Positions 1 through 9,374 of a stretch of 64,000 nt of DNA are shown here, one piece after another; the first letter of the stretch is position 1, and every line of letters starts with the position of its first letter. Source of the DNA: Streptomyces violens (GTDB taxonomy: Bacteria > Actinomycetota > Actinomycetes > Streptomycetales > Streptomycetaceae); contig NZ_JOBH01000001.1 of NCBI RefSeq assembly GCF_000717745.1, positions 310,001 to 374,000 of the forward strand, written 5' to 3'. The position numbers and the translations under genes were made by a program. Under the pieces are notes generated by a model that was not told the DNA's origin, made no database searches, and saw nothing but the letters and a program-made list of their open reading frames with translations.

Positions 1-267
1 GAGACCTACGCGGCGGCCAAGCGACCGCACGTCATCGCCATCCGGCTGAACGGGCACGAGCCCGACATCGAGTGGGGACAGCAACATGAATACCCCTTCT
101 GGACCGTTGAGTTCCTGTACTCCTACGGGCACCCGGCGGACGGCTCCCTCGCCGCGAAGTTCCTGACCTACCTGAACTCCGACACAGCGAAGAACGTCAT
201 GCGGATGTACAAACACGTGCCCTGCGCCGACGACCGAAGCCTGTCGGCCTCGGTATGCCGTCCCTGA
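1..267 (+). CDS. C-terminal end of a substrate-binding (PstS-like) protein, partial
   Basis: An open frame enters from the left edge in frame 1 and stops with TGA at 265-267, giving 88 residues. The reading contains EYPFWTVEFLYSYG and a segment ending LNSDTAKNVMRMYKHVPC, which resembles the last helices of periplasmic phosphate-type binding proteins (PBP-like family). The start and most of the protein lie outside the window, so the assignment is tentative. Its last 71 bases overlap the 3' end of comEC on the other strand, so the two genes are convergent and overlapping. A ligand cannot be inferred from the tail alone. Confidence 0.5.
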   Translation, partial: ETYAAAKRPHVIAIRLNGHEPDIEWGQQHEYPFWTVEFLYSYGHPADGSLAAKFLTYLNSDTAKNVMRMYKHVPCADDRSLSASVCRP

Positions 268-3001
268 CACCCGCCCGCCGCCTGCGGCGGCCATTGCTGG
301 TGGCGGCCGCGAGCCCGCTGGTGGCGCTGCCCGTCACGGCGATCGCGCCATCGGTGTCCGTACGCAGCACCCTCGCCCCCTGTATGCGCAGCGCGGCGAC
401 CGTGCTCGGAGCGGGATGTCCGTAAGGGTTCCCGGCACCGGAACTGATCACGGCGAGCCGGGGCGCCAGCGCGCGGAGGAGCGCCGGATCCTGATAGGCG
501 GAGCCGTGGTGGGCGACCTTGAGCACGTCGATCGCGCGAAGCCCGGGGTGGGCGGCCAGCAGCGCCTGCTGAGCGGGCGGTTCGAGGTCGCCGAGGAGGA
601 GTACGGTCAGTCCTGCCGTACGGACGAGGAGTGTGACGCTGGCGTTGTTGGGCCCTTCGGGCATGAAGCCGGCCGTGGGCCAGAGGACCTCCCAGGACAC
701 CGGCCCCGTCCGGCGTCGCTCACCCGGTGTCGCCCGGACCACCGGCACTTCCTGTGCGGCCGCAGCCTTGCGTACGAACGCCGCCTGATCCGGCGGGTCC
801 TCGCGAGTCGTGGTCTCCAGCGCGCCGACGCTGCGGCCCCGGAGTGCACCGGAAAGGCCGTCCACATGATCGGCGTGAAAGTGCGTCAGGACGAGGAGCG
901 GGATGCGGCGCACGCCCAGTTCCTGCAGGCAGCGGTCCATGGCCCGCGGGTCGGGCCCGGTGTCCACGACCAGCGCGCTGCCGGGGCCGGTGGCGACGAC
1001 GAGGCCGTCTCCCTGGCCGACGTCGCACACGGCCAGCCGCCAGCCGGGCGGTGGCCAGCCGGTGACGATCCGGGTCAGGGGAACCGGCCGGACGACGAGC
1101 ACGACCAGGAGCAGGGCACAGACGACGCACAACCAGCGGTACCGCAGCAGGACCCGGGCGACCGGCACCAGGGCGGCGATGGCCGCGGCCAGCAGAAAGC
1201 CCCCAGCCCAGCCACCGGGCCAGCCGAACTCGGCACCGGGCAGCCCCGCTCCCGTGCGCGCGATGGCCGCGATCCACTCGGCCGGCCACCCCCCGCACCA
1301 GGCGAAAGCGGTGGCGAGCGGCGGTAGGAGAGGCGCGGTGGCCAGGGCCGCGAATCCCAGCACCGTCGCGGGCGCCACGGCCAGCTCCGCGAGCAGGTTG
1401 CACGGGATGGCCACCAGGCCGACGCGGGCGGCGAGCACCGCGATGACCGGCGCGCACACGGCCTGCGCGGCGGCGGCCGCGGCGATCACCTCGGCGAGCC
1501 GGGGCGGTACGCGCCGCCGCTGCAGGGCGGCGCTCCAGCGTGGGGCAAGAGTGAGCAGCGCGCCGGTGGCCAGGACGGAGAGCAGGAAGCCGTAACTCCT
1601 GGCCAGCCAGGGATCGTAGAGAACCAGCAGCAGCACGGCGGCGGCGAGCGCGGGGAGCAGCGTACGGCGGCGCCCCGAACCGATGGCCAGCAGCGTGATC
1701 AGCCCGCAGGCGGCGGCGCGCAGCACGCTGGGATCGGGGCGGCACACGACGACGAAGGCGATCGCCACCGCGCCGCCGATCACCGCCGTGGTCCGCAACG
1801 ACAGGCCCAAGCGGGGCGCGAGGCCCCGGCGTTCAGCACGTACGGCGAGATGCGGCGGGCCGATGAGCAGGACCAGCACGATGGTCAGGTTGCTGCCGGA
1901 GACGGCGAGCAGATGCGTCAGGTCGGTGGCCCGGAAGGCATCGTCGAGCTCCGGCGTCAGACGGGAGGTGTCACCGACGACGAGCCCGGGCAGCAGGGCG
2001 CGTGCGTCGGGCCGCAGGCCGTCGGACACCTCGCGCAGCCCTTCCCGGAGCGAGCCCGCGAGCTGCTGGAGAGACGTGGGGCCACCGATGCGCCGCGGCG
2101 GCGAGTCGGCCGCATCGGCCGCTACGCGCAGTACGGCGGCCACACGGCCGGTGGGCGGCAACGGCGGCGCGAGCCGTGCCTCGACCCGGATGCGCGTGGA
2201 AGGGAGCAGCGCCCGCCAGGCGTCGCCGGCTGCGCTGTCGGGGGCTTGCGTGGTCGAGTGGGCGCGCTCTCGCCCGTCTCCTGTATCGGGCGTGCGGTCC
2301 GGCTGAGGCCGGTGCTGGGGAACGATGACCAGGACGGGGGTGCGGACGGCGGTCACCGTACCGTCCGGTCCGGTGATGCGGCGTACCTCGGCGCGGAAAA
2401 CGACGGCGGCCGGCATACGTTGCGCGCCGCGTACCCGCTGCCGGGCGAGGTGCGGATCCTCGGTCACCTCCAACTCGACGGTGGCTTGCGCGTACTGATG
2501 CGCCAGCCGCGGCACCGGGCCGCGCCGCAGATCCGCCCCCTGGAGCGCTGCCGAGGCAGCACCGCCCACCGCACAGAGCAGCACCGCGGCCGCCGCGACG
2601 AGGGTCCCCGCCTCCCACGCCGTACGCCGTCGACGCCACCCGCCGCGGGGAAGACCGCTGCCGGCATGCGGGCCAGGATCCGGGGAGACGGCTGGTCCGG
2701 CCGCGTGGCGGGGTACGGCCCGGAGGACGGCGAGGCCGGCCAGTACGAGGGCAGCGGCACAGAGCAGGAGCAGCGGGCCGACGGGCGCGTCCAGAGCCAG
2801 CGCCGCGGCTCCCCAGGCGGCCAGTGCCGGCCCAACCAGCCGCAGGTCGGCCGGCCCCTCCTCCTGCGGGGCGCCAGGGCCTGCCGGCGGCTGCGGGGCG
2901 CCCGGCATCTGCCGTGAGCCGGCCTGTTCTCCCTCGGGGCCGTTCGCCGACTGCACGGCCGCCGAGCCGTACGAGGAGGCCGGAGCGCTGGGGGTGGTCA
3001 T
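197..3001 (-). CDS. comEC: ComEC/Rec2-type DNA internalisation protein
   Basis: A 934-residue membrane protein. An Ala/Pro-rich N-terminus and first membrane segments lead to a multi-helix competence domain in the middle (around the DLTHLLAVSGSNL motif). It ends with a metallo-beta-lactamase-fold domain carrying THFHADHVDG, the metal-binding HxHxDH motif. In naturally competent bacteria ComEC forms the channel that brings single-stranded DNA across the membrane; transformation is not established in Streptomyces, so the role here is open. The ATG overlaps the comEA stop (ATGA), so the two genes are translationally coupled. The C-terminus after the metal domain is Arg-rich and overlaps the convergent gene at the window edge by 71 bp. 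Confidence 0.93.
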   Translation of the reverse strand: MTTPSAPASSYGSAAVQSANGPEGEQAGSRQMPGAPQPPAGPGAPQEEGPADLRLVGPALAAWGAAALALDAPVGPLLLLCAAALVLAGLAVLRAVPRHAAGPAVSPDPGPHAGSGLPRGGWRRRRTAWEAGTLVAAAAVLLCAVGGAASAALQGADLRRGPVPRLAHQYAQATVELEVTEDPHLARQRVRGAQRMPAAVVFRAEVRRITGPDGTVTAVRTPVLVIVPQHRPQPDRTPDTGDGRERAHSTTQAPDSAAGDAWRALLPSTRIRVEARLAPPLPPTGRVAAVLRVAADAADSPPRRIGGPTSLQQLAGSLREGLREVSDGLRPDARALLPGLVVGDTSRLTPELDDAFRATDLTHLLAVSGSNLTIVLVLLIGPPHLAVRAERRGLAPRLGLSLRTTAVIGGAVAIAFVVVCRPDPSVLRAAACGLITLLAIGSGRRRTLLPALAAAVLLLVLYDPWLARSYGFLLSVLATGALLTLAPRWSAALQRRRVPPRLAEVIAAAAAAQAVCAPVIAVLAARVGLVAIPCNLLAELAVAPATVLGFAALATAPLLPPLATAFAWCGGWPAEWIAAIARTGAGLPGAEFGWPGGWAGGFLLAAAIAALVPVARVLLRYRWLCVVCALLLVVLVVRPVPLTRIVTGWPPPGWRLAVCDVGQGDGLVVATGPGSALVVDTGPDPRAMDRCLQELGVRRIPLLVLTHFHADHVDGLSGALRGRSVGALETTTREDPPDQAAFVRKAAAAQEVPVVRATPGERRRTGPVSWEVLWPTAGFMPEGPNNASVTLLVRTAGLTVLLLGDLEPPAQQALLAAHPGLRAIDVLKVAHHGSAYQDPALLRALAPRLAVISSGAGNPYGHPAPSTVAALRIQGARVLRTDTDGAIAVTGSATSGLAAATSNGRRRRRAGVRDGIPRPTGFGRRRRARVCTSA

Positions 3002-3930
3002 GGCTGCACCAGGGGGCGCAAGTCGGCGAATCGTCGATCACCGATTCCGTTCACTTCTTGCAGCTGGTCGACCGAGGTGAAGCCGCCGTGCTGGGTGCGG
3101 AAGTCGATGATGTGCTGGGCGAGGACGGGTCCGACGCCCGGGAGGGTGTCGAGCTGGTCGGCGGTGGCGGAGTTCAGGCTGACCGGGCCGGCCGGTGCGC
3201 CACCGGCCGCAGCGGAGCCGCCCGAGGCACCCCCGCCTGCGGTACCGGGAGCGGCGGCAGCGGCGCCGCCCGATGCCGCCGGGACGGCGGCCGGAGCGCC
3301 GACGACGATCTGCTCGCCGTCCGCCAGGAGGCGAGCGCGGTTCAACGTGCGGGTGTTCGTCCCGGGCAGCACCCCGCCCGCGGCACGCAGCGCATCGGCG
3401 ACGCGGGCGCCCGGGGGGAGGCGGTGGATGCCGGGGCGGCGCACCTTGCCCGCGACGTCCACGACAATCCGGCGGTCCGAGGCACTGGATACCGCACCGG
3501 CCGCCGCGCCTGCCGTGGTTCCGCCCGCTGTGGCACCGCTCGGTCCGGCAAGCCCTGCCGGCCCTGCCCGCTCCGCCTCGGTCGGCGCGCTGCCCGGTGC
3601 GGCTGCCGAGGCGTGCTGTGCGGTCGGCACCCGTACGGTCTGGGGCCGCGCGTTCCAGAAATGGTGGACCGCGAAGGCCACGGCGATCAGCAGCACGACG
3701 GCGAGTGCGCCGAGCGCCTTCGGGTCCGTGCCGCACCGCAACTGGATCCACAACGGCAGTCGCTCTTGCAGCGCCACCCGCCAACGGGCCATCGGCATCG
3801 GGCCAGTACCCAAGGAATCGGGTGGAGCAGCAGGCGGATCAGGTGGATGCGGCGGTGGCCGGCCGGTAGCCGGTTCGGAGCCGGAAGCAGCGGCAGAGGA
3901 ATGCGCGGAGATGCGAGATCGCGGAGTCAT
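2998..3930 (-). CDS. comEA: ComEA-like helix-hairpin-helix DNA-binding protein
   Basis: A 310-residue protein: Pro-rich cytoplasmic N-terminus, one transmembrane segment (ALGALAVVLLIAVAFAVHHF), an Ala/Gly linker, a SLBB-like domain (IVVDVAGKVRRPGIH) and a C-terminal pair of helix-hairpin-helix motifs (LNSATADQLDTLPGVG and VNGIGDRRFADL). ComEA proteins bind DNA outside the membrane and hand it to ComEC. I chose the ATG at 3928-3930 because a TAGCGT -10 box lies 7 nt upstream, as in leaderless Streptomyces mRNAs; a GTG at 4017 would add 29 residues across that promoter. The gene overlaps comEC by 4 bp. Two DnaA-box-like sites lie just upstream. Confidence 0.9.
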   Translation of the reverse strand: MTPRSRISAHSSAAASGSEPATGRPPPHPPDPPAAPPDSLGTGPMPMARWRVALQERLPLWIQLRCGTDPKALGALAVVLLIAVAFAVHHFWNARPQTVRVPTAQHASAAAPGSAPTEAERAGPAGLAGPSGATAGGTTAGAAAGAVSSASDRRIVVDVAGKVRRPGIHRLPPGARVADALRAAGGVLPGTNTRTLNRARLLADGEQIVVGAPAAVPAASGGAAAAAPGTAGGGASGGSAAAGGAPAGPVSLNSATADQLDTLPGVGPVLAQHIIDFRTQHGGFTSVDQLQEVNGIGDRRFADLRPLVQP

Positions 3931-3937
3931 GTCGACG

Positions 3938-3943
3938 ACGCTA
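3938..3943 (-). promoter_or_regulatory. -10 box of comEA (leaderless start)
   Basis: TAGCGT on the minus strand matches TANNNT and ends 7 nt before the ATG. No Shine-Dalgarno is present, so the transcript probably begins at the start codon. Confidence 0.5.
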
Positions 3944-3981
3944 GAGCGACTTCGCGAATCCCGCTGATCACCACCAAATTC

Positions 3982-4008
3982 CGTGGATAACCGCCGAGTT
4001 GTGGATAA
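3982..4008 (-). promoter_or_regulatory. Pair of DnaA-box-like sites upstream of comEA
   Basis: The minus strand carries TTATCCACA (4000-4008, a perfect E. coli-type DnaA box) and TTATCCACG (3982-3990, one mismatch), 18 bp apart and 40-65 bp upstream of the predicted comEA start. Binding is inference. Confidence 0.4.
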
Positions 4009-4082
4009 CCCGGCCACCCGGACGAGGGATTCAGAACAGCGAAAACACCGTCACAGCGGCCTCAGACCACCGCCCCACCGCC

Positions 4083-4928
4083 CTACCGCGGCGACAGCAC
4101 AACCCCCAGCAGCCCCGGCCCCGTATGCGCGCCGATCACCGCGCCCACCTCGCTGACGTGCAGGTCCATCAGGCCCGGCACGCGGGCGCGGAGGCGATCG
4201 GCCAGGGCGTCGGCGCGCTCGGTCGCCGCCAGGTGGTGCACCGCGACATCGACCGGGTCCGTGCCCGCCCGGTCCGCCACGATCTCTTCCAGGCGCGCGA
4301 TGGCCTTGGAAGCCGTACGGACCTTCTCCCGCAGTTCGATGCGTCCGTCGGAGAGTTGGAGCAGTGGCTTGACCGCGAGCGCGGAGCCCAGCAGGGCCTG
4401 TGCCGCGCCGATGCGGCCGCCGCGGCGCAGGTACTCCAGGGTGTCGACGTAGAAGTACGCGGAGGTGCCCTCGGCGCGCTTCTCGGCCGCGGCCACCGCC
4501 TCGTCGACGTCCCCGCCGGACTGTGCGACCTCCGCGGCCGCGAGGGCGCAGAAGCCCAGTGCCATGGCGACCATGCCGGTGTCCACCACGCGCACGGGGA
4601 CCGGCGCCTCCTTGGCCGCCAGTACGGCCGCGTCGTACGTCCCAGAGAACTCCGAGGAGAGGTGGAGCGAGACGATGCCGTCGGCGCCCGCGGCCGCGAC
4701 CTCGCGGTAGGTCTCGGCGAACGCCTCGGGAGCGGGCCGGGAGGTGGTGACGTACTTGCGTTTCTGCAGCGCCTGGGCGACCGACCTGGCCGAGATCTCC
4801 GTTCCCTCTTCCAGGGCCTCGTCGCCGAGGACCACGGTCAGCGGCACCGCCGTGATGCGGTGGCGTTCCAGCGCCGTCCGCGGCAGGTAGGCCGTTGAAT
4901 CGGTGACGATCGCGACATGGCGGGACAT
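4083..4928 (-). CDS. DegV family fatty-acid-binding protein
   Basis: A 281-residue protein with the DegV hallmarks: VAIVTDSTAYLP at the N-terminus, the central SSEFSGTYDAA ligand motif, VDTGMVAMALG, and YLRRGGRIGAAQAL. Family members bind a fatty acid in a cleft and in Firmicutes serve as FakB, delivering it to the FakA kinase; no FakA is visible in the window. The ATG at 4926-4928 was preferred over an upstream start that would add 18 residues, because TAACCT stands 7 nt before it and there is no ribosome-binding site, suggesting a leaderless mRNA. It is transcribed away from comEA on the same strand with a 152-bp gap. Confidence 0.92.
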   Translation of the reverse strand: MSRHVAIVTDSTAYLPRTALERHRITAVPLTVVLGDEALEEGTEISARSVAQALQKRKYVTTSRPAPEAFAETYREVAAAGADGIVSLHLSSEFSGTYDAAVLAAKEAPVPVRVVDTGMVAMALGFCALAAAEVAQSGGDVDEAVAAAEKRAEGTSAYFYVDTLEYLRRGGRIGAAQALLGSALAVKPLLQLSDGRIELREKVRTASKAIARLEEIVADRAGTDPVDVAVHHLAATERADALADRLRARVPGLMDLHVSEVGAVIGAHTGPGLLGVVLSPR

Positions 4929-4935
4929 GACTGGG

Positions 4936-4941
4936 AGGTTA
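4936..4941 (-). promoter_or_regulatory. -10 box of degV gene (leaderless start)
   Basis: TAACCT (minus strand) sits 7 nt upstream of the ATG; no Shine-Dalgarno is seen. Confidence 0.5.
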
Positions 4942-5107
4942 TCCAGAGAACCCGGTGCCCGACAGTGCGGGCCCCGCCTCAAGATCTTCCCCGATCACCC
5001 GGTGATGCGCCACAGCCGACTTCGCGCCATCTGCGAGCTCACCTGTCGGCGATCCGGCAGGTCCCCGGCCCGCAGCCGGCCGCATCGAACACCGCTCTCC
5101 GGCCACG

Positions 5108-5851
5108 TCAGCCCGCGCTCTCCGGACGGGCCGTCTTCTGCCACGAGTACGGCGTCCGTATGCGCGGGTCCGGGGCGTCGATGGCCTGCGGGCCCTCGGG
5201 AGCAGCGGCAGTATCGGGCTGCTGCTCCGACGGCGGCGGCCATGCGGCGAGCGGGTCCGGCACGGCGTCCGTACCCGGCCCGGGCGTGGTTTCGTGCGGC
5301 CCCGGCGCCGACGTCCAGTGCCGCAATGCGCCCGCCTCCACGTCGATCTGTCCGGCCAGCGCCGCCAGGTCGTCGTCGGCGAACTTCTGGGCGCGGTCCT
5401 GGGCAGCCCAGCGCAGCGAGTCCGAGGAGTGCGTGATCCGCTCCAGGCGCTCACGCAGCTCGGGGAGACGGTCGGTGATCCGGGTCCGGTCCGGCTCGCG
5501 CTCCAGGCGCTTGAGGTCGGCGTCCAGCTCGTGGCCGTGCGCGCTGAGCCGCGCGAAGAGATTCAGCGCCTCGCTCAGCGACTGGTCCTCGGGGGCGGCC
5601 GCACGCAGCGCTTCCTGGGTGGCGCGCATCGAGGTGCGCAGGGAGAGCCGCATCTGGGCCAGCTGTCCGGCCGGGCCGGTCTGGGTGTACTGCCGGGCGC
5701 GCAGGGTGGTGTCCTCGACCGTGCGGCGGGCCTGGGCGACCGTACGGTCCACGCCGCGCTTGGTCGCCGAGACGGCCTTGACCGTCACGAACACGCCGGC
5801 CGCGACGAACAGCACGAACAGCAGGGCGAGGATCGCGAGCACAGCGGTCAT
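5108..5851 (-). CDS. Membrane-anchored coiled-coil protein of unknown function
   Basis: A 247-residue protein with one N-terminal membrane helix (residues 2-24, AILALLFVLFVAAGVFVTV) followed by a charged, heptad-rich helical region to about residue 165 and a Pro-rich tail. I recognise no catalytic motif. The layout is that of a cytoplasmic coiled coil tethered to the membrane. The start has a GAGG ribosome-binding site 9 nt upstream. The gene sits between leuS and the DegV gene in the order usual for Streptomyces. A 9-base string, GCTCTCCGG, occurs on both sides of the stop codon (5093-5101 and from about 5117). Confidence 0.85.
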   Translation of the reverse strand: MTAVLAILALLFVLFVAAGVFVTVKAVSATKRGVDRTVAQARRTVEDTTLRARQYTQTGPAGQLAQMRLSLRTSMRATQEALRAAAPEDQSLSEALNLFARLSAHGHELDADLKRLEREPDRTRITDRLPELRERLERITHSSDSLRWAAQDRAQKFADDDLAALAGQIDVEAGALRHWTSAPGPHETTPGPGTDAVPDPLAAWPPPSEQQPDTAAAPEGPQAIDAPDPRIRTPYSWQKTARPESAG

Positions 5852-5919
5852 GGGCTTACCTCATGTGGGCTCGGTCGGACCGACGGACGGACTGCTTCCT
5901 TCTCCCACCGTAAACGCCT

Positions 5920-5961
5920 CGGGCAGGTCGGGGGTTCCCACGAGAACCCCCAACCTGCCCG
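5920..5961 (-). terminator. Second hairpin terminator after leuS
   Basis: Inverted repeat of 17 positions with one mismatch: CGGGCAGGT-C-GGGGGTT pairs with AACCCCC-A-ACCTGCCCG around an 8-nt loop. Confidence 0.6.
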
Positions 5962-5973
5962 TAGTGGTCACCC

Positions 5974-6006
5974 CCCACGCGCGCCCGCCGGGCGAGCGCG
6001 CGTGGG
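5974..6006 (-). terminator. First hairpin terminator after leuS
   Basis: CCCACGCGCGC (5974-5984) pairs perfectly with GCGCGCGTGGG (5996-6006), 7 nt after the leuS stop. Confidence 0.65.
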
Positions 6007-6013
6007 AACCGGA

Positions 6014-8893
6014 TCAGGCCGGAACGATGTTGACCAGCTTCGGAGCCCGCACGATCACCTTGCGGATGCCCGCACCGCCCAGCGCCGTCACGACCGCCGG
6101 CTCGGCCAGCGCCGCCGCCTCCAGGTCCGCGTCCGAGATGGCCGGCGAGACCTCCAGGCGGGCCTTGACCTTGCCCTTGATCTGCACGACGCAGGTCACG
6201 GTCTCGTCGACGACGTACGCCGGGTCGGCCACCGGGAAGTCCGCGTGCACCACGGAGTCGGTGTGGCCCAGCTTGCGCCACAGCTCCTCACCGATGTGCG
6301 GGGCCAGCGGCGCGACCAGCAGGACCAGCTGCTCGGCGACCACGCGCGGCACACTGCCGCCGGCCTTCGTCAGGTGGTTGTTCAGCTCCGTGACCTTGGC
6401 GATCGCGGTGTTGAAGCGCATCCCGGCCATGTCCTGGCCGACGCCGTCGATGGCCTTGTGCAGGGCACGCAGGGTGTCCTCGTCCGGCTCCGCGTCCGTG
6501 ACGGTGACCTCGCCGGTGGCCTCGTCCACGATGTTGCGCCACAGGCGCTGCAGCAGGCGGTACTGGCCGACGACGGCGCGGGTGTCCCAGGGGCGCGAGA
6601 CGTCCAGCGGGCCCATCGCCATCTCGTACAGCCGCAGCGTGTCCGCGCCGTACTCCTGGCAGATCTCGTCCGGGGTGACGGCGTTCTTCAGGGACTTGCC
6701 CATCTTGCCCAGGACGCGGCTGACCTTCTCGCCCTGGTAGTAGTACCCGCCGTCGCGCTCCTCGACCTCGGCCGCCGGGACGGCGATGCCGCGCTTGTCC
6801 CGGTAGACGAACGCCTGGATCATGCCCTGGTTGTACAGCTTGTGGAACGGCTCGGCCGAGGAGATGTGCCCCAGGTCGTGCAGCACCTTGGACCAGAAGC
6901 GGGCGTACAGCAGGTGCAGCACGGCGTGCTCGGCGCCGCCCACGTACAGGTCGACACCGCCGTGCGGCTGCCCCTCGCGCGGGCCCATCCAGTACTGCTC
7001 GACGGTCGGGTCGACCAGCTTCTCGTCGTTGTTCGGGTCCAGGTAGCGCAGCTCGTACCAGCAGGAGCCGGCCCAGTTGGGCATGGTGTTGGTCTCGCGG
7101 CGGTAGCGCCGCACGCCCCGGCCGTCGCCCAGGTCCAGCTCGACGTTGACCCAGTCCTCGTTGCGGGACAGCGGGGTCTCCGGGGAGGTGTCCGCGTCGT
7201 CCGCGTCGAAGGTGCGCGGCGAGTAGTCCTCGACCTCGGGCAGCTCCAGCGGCAGCATCGACTCGGGCAGCGCGTGCGCCACGCCGTCCTCGTCGTACAC
7301 GATCGGGAAGGGCTCGCCCCAGTAGCGCTGCCGGCTGAACAGCCAGTCGCGCAGCCGGAAGTTGACGGTGCCCTCGCCGATGCCCTGCTGGGCCAGCCAT
7401 TCGGTGATCTTCGCCTTGGCCTCGGTGACGCCCAGGCCGTCCAGCGAGATGGTGTCGTCCGAGGAGTTGACGATCTTCGCGTCGTACGAGGAGAACGCGT
7501 CGTCCCAGGTCGACGGGTCGGTGCCGCGGCCGTCCGAGGGCTCGACGACGCAGCGCATGGGCAGCTCGAAGGCGCGCGCGAAGGCGAAGTCACGGGAGTC
7601 GTGCGCCGGGACGGCCATGATCGCGCCGGTGCCGTAGCCCATCAGGACGTAGTCGGCGATGAAGACCGGGACGCGGTCGCCGCTGACCGGGTTGATCGCG
7701 TACGCGCCGGTGAAGACGCCGGTCTTGTCCTTGGCCTCGGCCTGGCGCTCGACATCCGACTTCGAAGCGGCCTGCTTGCGGTACGCGGCGACGGCCTCGG
7801 CCGGGGTGTCGTAGCCACCGGTCCACACGTCGTGCGTGCCCTCGGGCCACGCGTCCGGGACGATCGAGTCCTCACCGGAGACCAGATCGTGCTCCGGGGC
7901 CAGCACCATGTAGGTCGCGCCGAACAGGGTGTCCTGGCGGGTGGTGAAGACCGTGATGCGCCGGTCACCCACGGGGAAGTCGACCCGCGCGCCCTCGGAG
8001 CGGCCGATCCAGTTGCGCTGCTGCAGCTTGATCGCCTCGGGCCAGTCCAGCCCGTCCAGGTCCTCCAGCAGGCGGTCCGCGTAGGCCGTGATGCGCATGT
8101 TCCACTGGCGCAGCTTGGCCTTGAAGACGGGGAAGTTCCCGCGCTCGGAGCGGCCCTCGGCGGTGACCTCTTCGTTGGCCAGCACGGTGCCCAGGCCCGG
8201 GCACCAGTTGACGGGCGCGTCCGAGGCGTACGCCAGGCGGTACTCGCCCAGGACGTTGGCGCGCTCCAGGGCGCTCAGGTCGGCCCACGCGCGGCCGTCG
8301 GGCGTCTCGCGCTCCCCCGCCTCGAACTGGGCGACCAGCTCGTCGATCGGGCGCGCCTTCTTGGCGTCGGTGTCGTACCAGGAGTTGAAGATCTGCAGGA
8401 AGATCCACTGGGTCCACTTGTAGTACGCCGGGTCGATCGTCTCGATCGAGCGGCGCTGGTCGTGGCCCAGGCCCAGGCGGCGCAGCTGCGCCTTCATGTT
8501 GACGATGTTGGCCTCGGTGGAGACCCGCGGGTGGGTGCCCGTCTGGACGGCGTACTGCTCGGCGGGCAGGCCGAAGGCGTCGAAGCCCAGGGTGTGCAGG
8601 ACGTTGTGGCCCGTCATGCGGTGGAAGCGGGCGTAGACGTCGGTGGCGATGTAGCCCAGGGGGTGGCCGACGTGCAGGCCCGCACCCGAGGGGTACGGGA
8701 ACATGTCCATGATGAACTTCTTGGGCTTGGCCACCTGCTCCGGGGCGCCGGCCAGGTCACCACTGGGGTTCGGCGCCTCGTACGTGCCGTTTTCGTCCCA
8801 GAAGTCCTGCCAGCGTGCCTCGATGTCCGCGGCCAGCGCGGCCGTATAGCGGTGCGGGGCCGCCGCCTCGGCGGCCGTGGTCGTCTCGCTCAT
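6014..8893 (-). CDS. leuS: Leucyl-tRNA synthetase
   Basis: A 959-residue class I aminoacyl-tRNA synthetase that charges tRNA-Leu. Visible motifs are HVGH (the HIGH signature, in [13 protein letters not shown]), the CP1 editing-domain threonine-rich stretch [14 protein letters not shown], and GKMGKSLKN, a KMGKS variant of KMSKS. The ATG at 8891-8893 begins [16 protein letters not shown] and has GAGGA 4 nt and GGAG about 12 nt upstream; longer in-frame extensions run through the leader terminator and are rejected. A 200-nt leader with a leucine-containing peptide and a terminator precedes the gene, so attenuation by leucine supply is likely. Two strong hairpins follow the stop. Confidence 0.97.
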   Translation of the reverse strand: MSETTTAAEAAAPHRYTAALAADIEARWQDFWDENGTYEAPNPSGDLAGAPEQVAKPKKFIMDMFPYPSGAGLHVGHPLGYIATDVYARFHRMTGHNVLHTLGFDAFGLPAEQYAVQTGTHPRVSTEANIVNMKAQLRRLGLGHDQRRSIETIDPAYYKWTQWIFLQIFNSWYDTDAKKARPIDELVAQFEAGERETPDGRAWADLSALERANVLGEYRLAYASDAPVNWCPGLGTVLANEEVTAEGRSERGNFPVFKAKLRQWNMRITAYADRLLEDLDGLDWPEAIKLQQRNWIGRSEGARVDFPVGDRRITVFTTRQDTLFGATYMVLAPEHDLVSGEDSIVPDAWPEGTHDVWTGGYDTPAEAVAAYRKQAASKSDVERQAEAKDKTGVFTGAYAINPVSGDRVPVFIADYVLMGYGTGAIMAVPAHDSRDFAFARAFELPMRCVVEPSDGRGTDPSTWDDAFSSYDAKIVNSSDDTISLDGLGVTEAKAKITEWLAQQGIGEGTVNFRLRDWLFSRQRYWGEPFPIVYDEDGVAHALPESMLPLELPEVEDYSPRTFDADDADTSPETPLSRNEDWVNVELDLGDGRGVRRYRRETNTMPNWAGSCWYELRYLDPNNDEKLVDPTVEQYWMGPREGQPHGGVDLYVGGAEHAVLHLLYARFWSKVLHDLGHISSAEPFHKLYNQGMIQAFVYRDKRGIAVPAAEVEERDGGYYYQGEKVSRVLGKMGKSLKNAVTPDEICQEYGADTLRLYEMAMGPLDVSRPWDTRAVVGQYRLLQRLWRNIVDEATGEVTVTDAEPDEDTLRALHKAIDGVGQDMAGMRFNTAIAKVTELNNHLTKAGGSVPRVVAEQLVLLVAPLAPHIGEELWRKLGHTDSVVHADFPVADPAYVVDETVTCVVQIKGKVKARLEVSPAISDADLEAAALAEPAVVTALGGAGIRKVIVRAPKLVNIVPA

Positions 8894-8972
8894 CGTCCTC
8901 AAAGCTCCATCGATCGTCTCTGCCTGCGGAAACGCACCCCTTGCGGGCACCTTCTTGCCGGCTGGCGCCTGA

Positions 8973-9000
8973 AACAAAAAGGCCCCTCGCACAGGAGGGG
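8973..9000 (-). terminator. Attenuator-type terminator in the leuS leader
   Basis: On the minus strand CCCCTC-ctgtgc-GAGGGG is followed by CC and TTTTTGTTT, a classic intrinsic terminator, unusual for its U-run in this GC-rich DNA. It lies 80 nt upstream of the leuS ATG and about 55 nt after the leader-peptide stop, so it can act as an attenuator. Confidence 0.75.
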
Positions 9001-9053
9001 ACGCCGCGCCGATGCCGACCTGGACCCGCAGTCCGTGATCCGGTCGGTACTGA

Positions 9054-9092
9054 TCAGCGCGGCCCGCTAAGCAGAAGGCGTACGGCACGCAT
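9054..9092 (-). CDS. leuS leader peptide (12 aa, three leucines in a row)
   Basis: The reading is [12 protein letters not shown] followed by TGA. The three adjacent Leu codons are CTT, CTG and CTT; CTT is a rarely used codon in Streptomyces. A TACCCT -10 box stands 6 nt upstream of the ATG, so the peptide is probably read from a leaderless transcript. The U-run terminator at 8973-9000 follows and then leuS. In classical attenuation, shortage of charged tRNA-Leu would stall a ribosome at the leucines and favour an antiterminator. The peptide and the terminator are seen directly; the alternative fold was not computed. Confidence 0.65.
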   Translation of the reverse strand: MRAVRLLLSGPR

Positions 9093-9098
9093 GGCGCC

Positions 9099-9104
9099 AG
9101 GGTA
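9099..9104 (-). promoter_or_regulatory. -10 box of the leuS leader transcript
   Basis: TACCCT (TANNNT) on the minus strand, 6 nt before the leader-peptide ATG. Confidence 0.55.
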
Positions 9105-9361
9105 CCGCAGCGCACCAGGGGCCCGCGCCGAGGATTCCCCCGCGCGGCCCCCGTCCCACATACCGGGACGAGCGTGCGCCCCGGTATGCGCGGCGCTCAA
9201 CGCCCGTAGGAGTCCGCGTAGCCCCGGCCCGGTGAGCTCACGCCCGCACAAGAAGGGCGACCGATCGGGTGTACGGGGCGCGAACGGACCGACGTTAGCA
9301 GCGGGTCACGCCGTGCGGGCGGGATACGCGAAGGCCGCCGCGGGCCCCGGTGGCGGGCCCC

Positions 9362-9367
9362 TAGCTT
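9362..9367 (+). promoter_or_regulatory. -10 box of the redox operon (leaderless start)
   Basis: TAGCTT lies 7 nt before the ATG at 9375; there is no ribosome-binding site. Confidence 0.5.
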
Positions 9368-9374
9368 GCCGGGC

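Noticed and set aside
9095..9120. A GGGTACCGCAG string resembling a T-box motif on the plus strand
   Set aside because: It is on the strand opposite to leuS and lacks the specifier stem and other T-box parts; the minus-strand leader peptide explains the region better.
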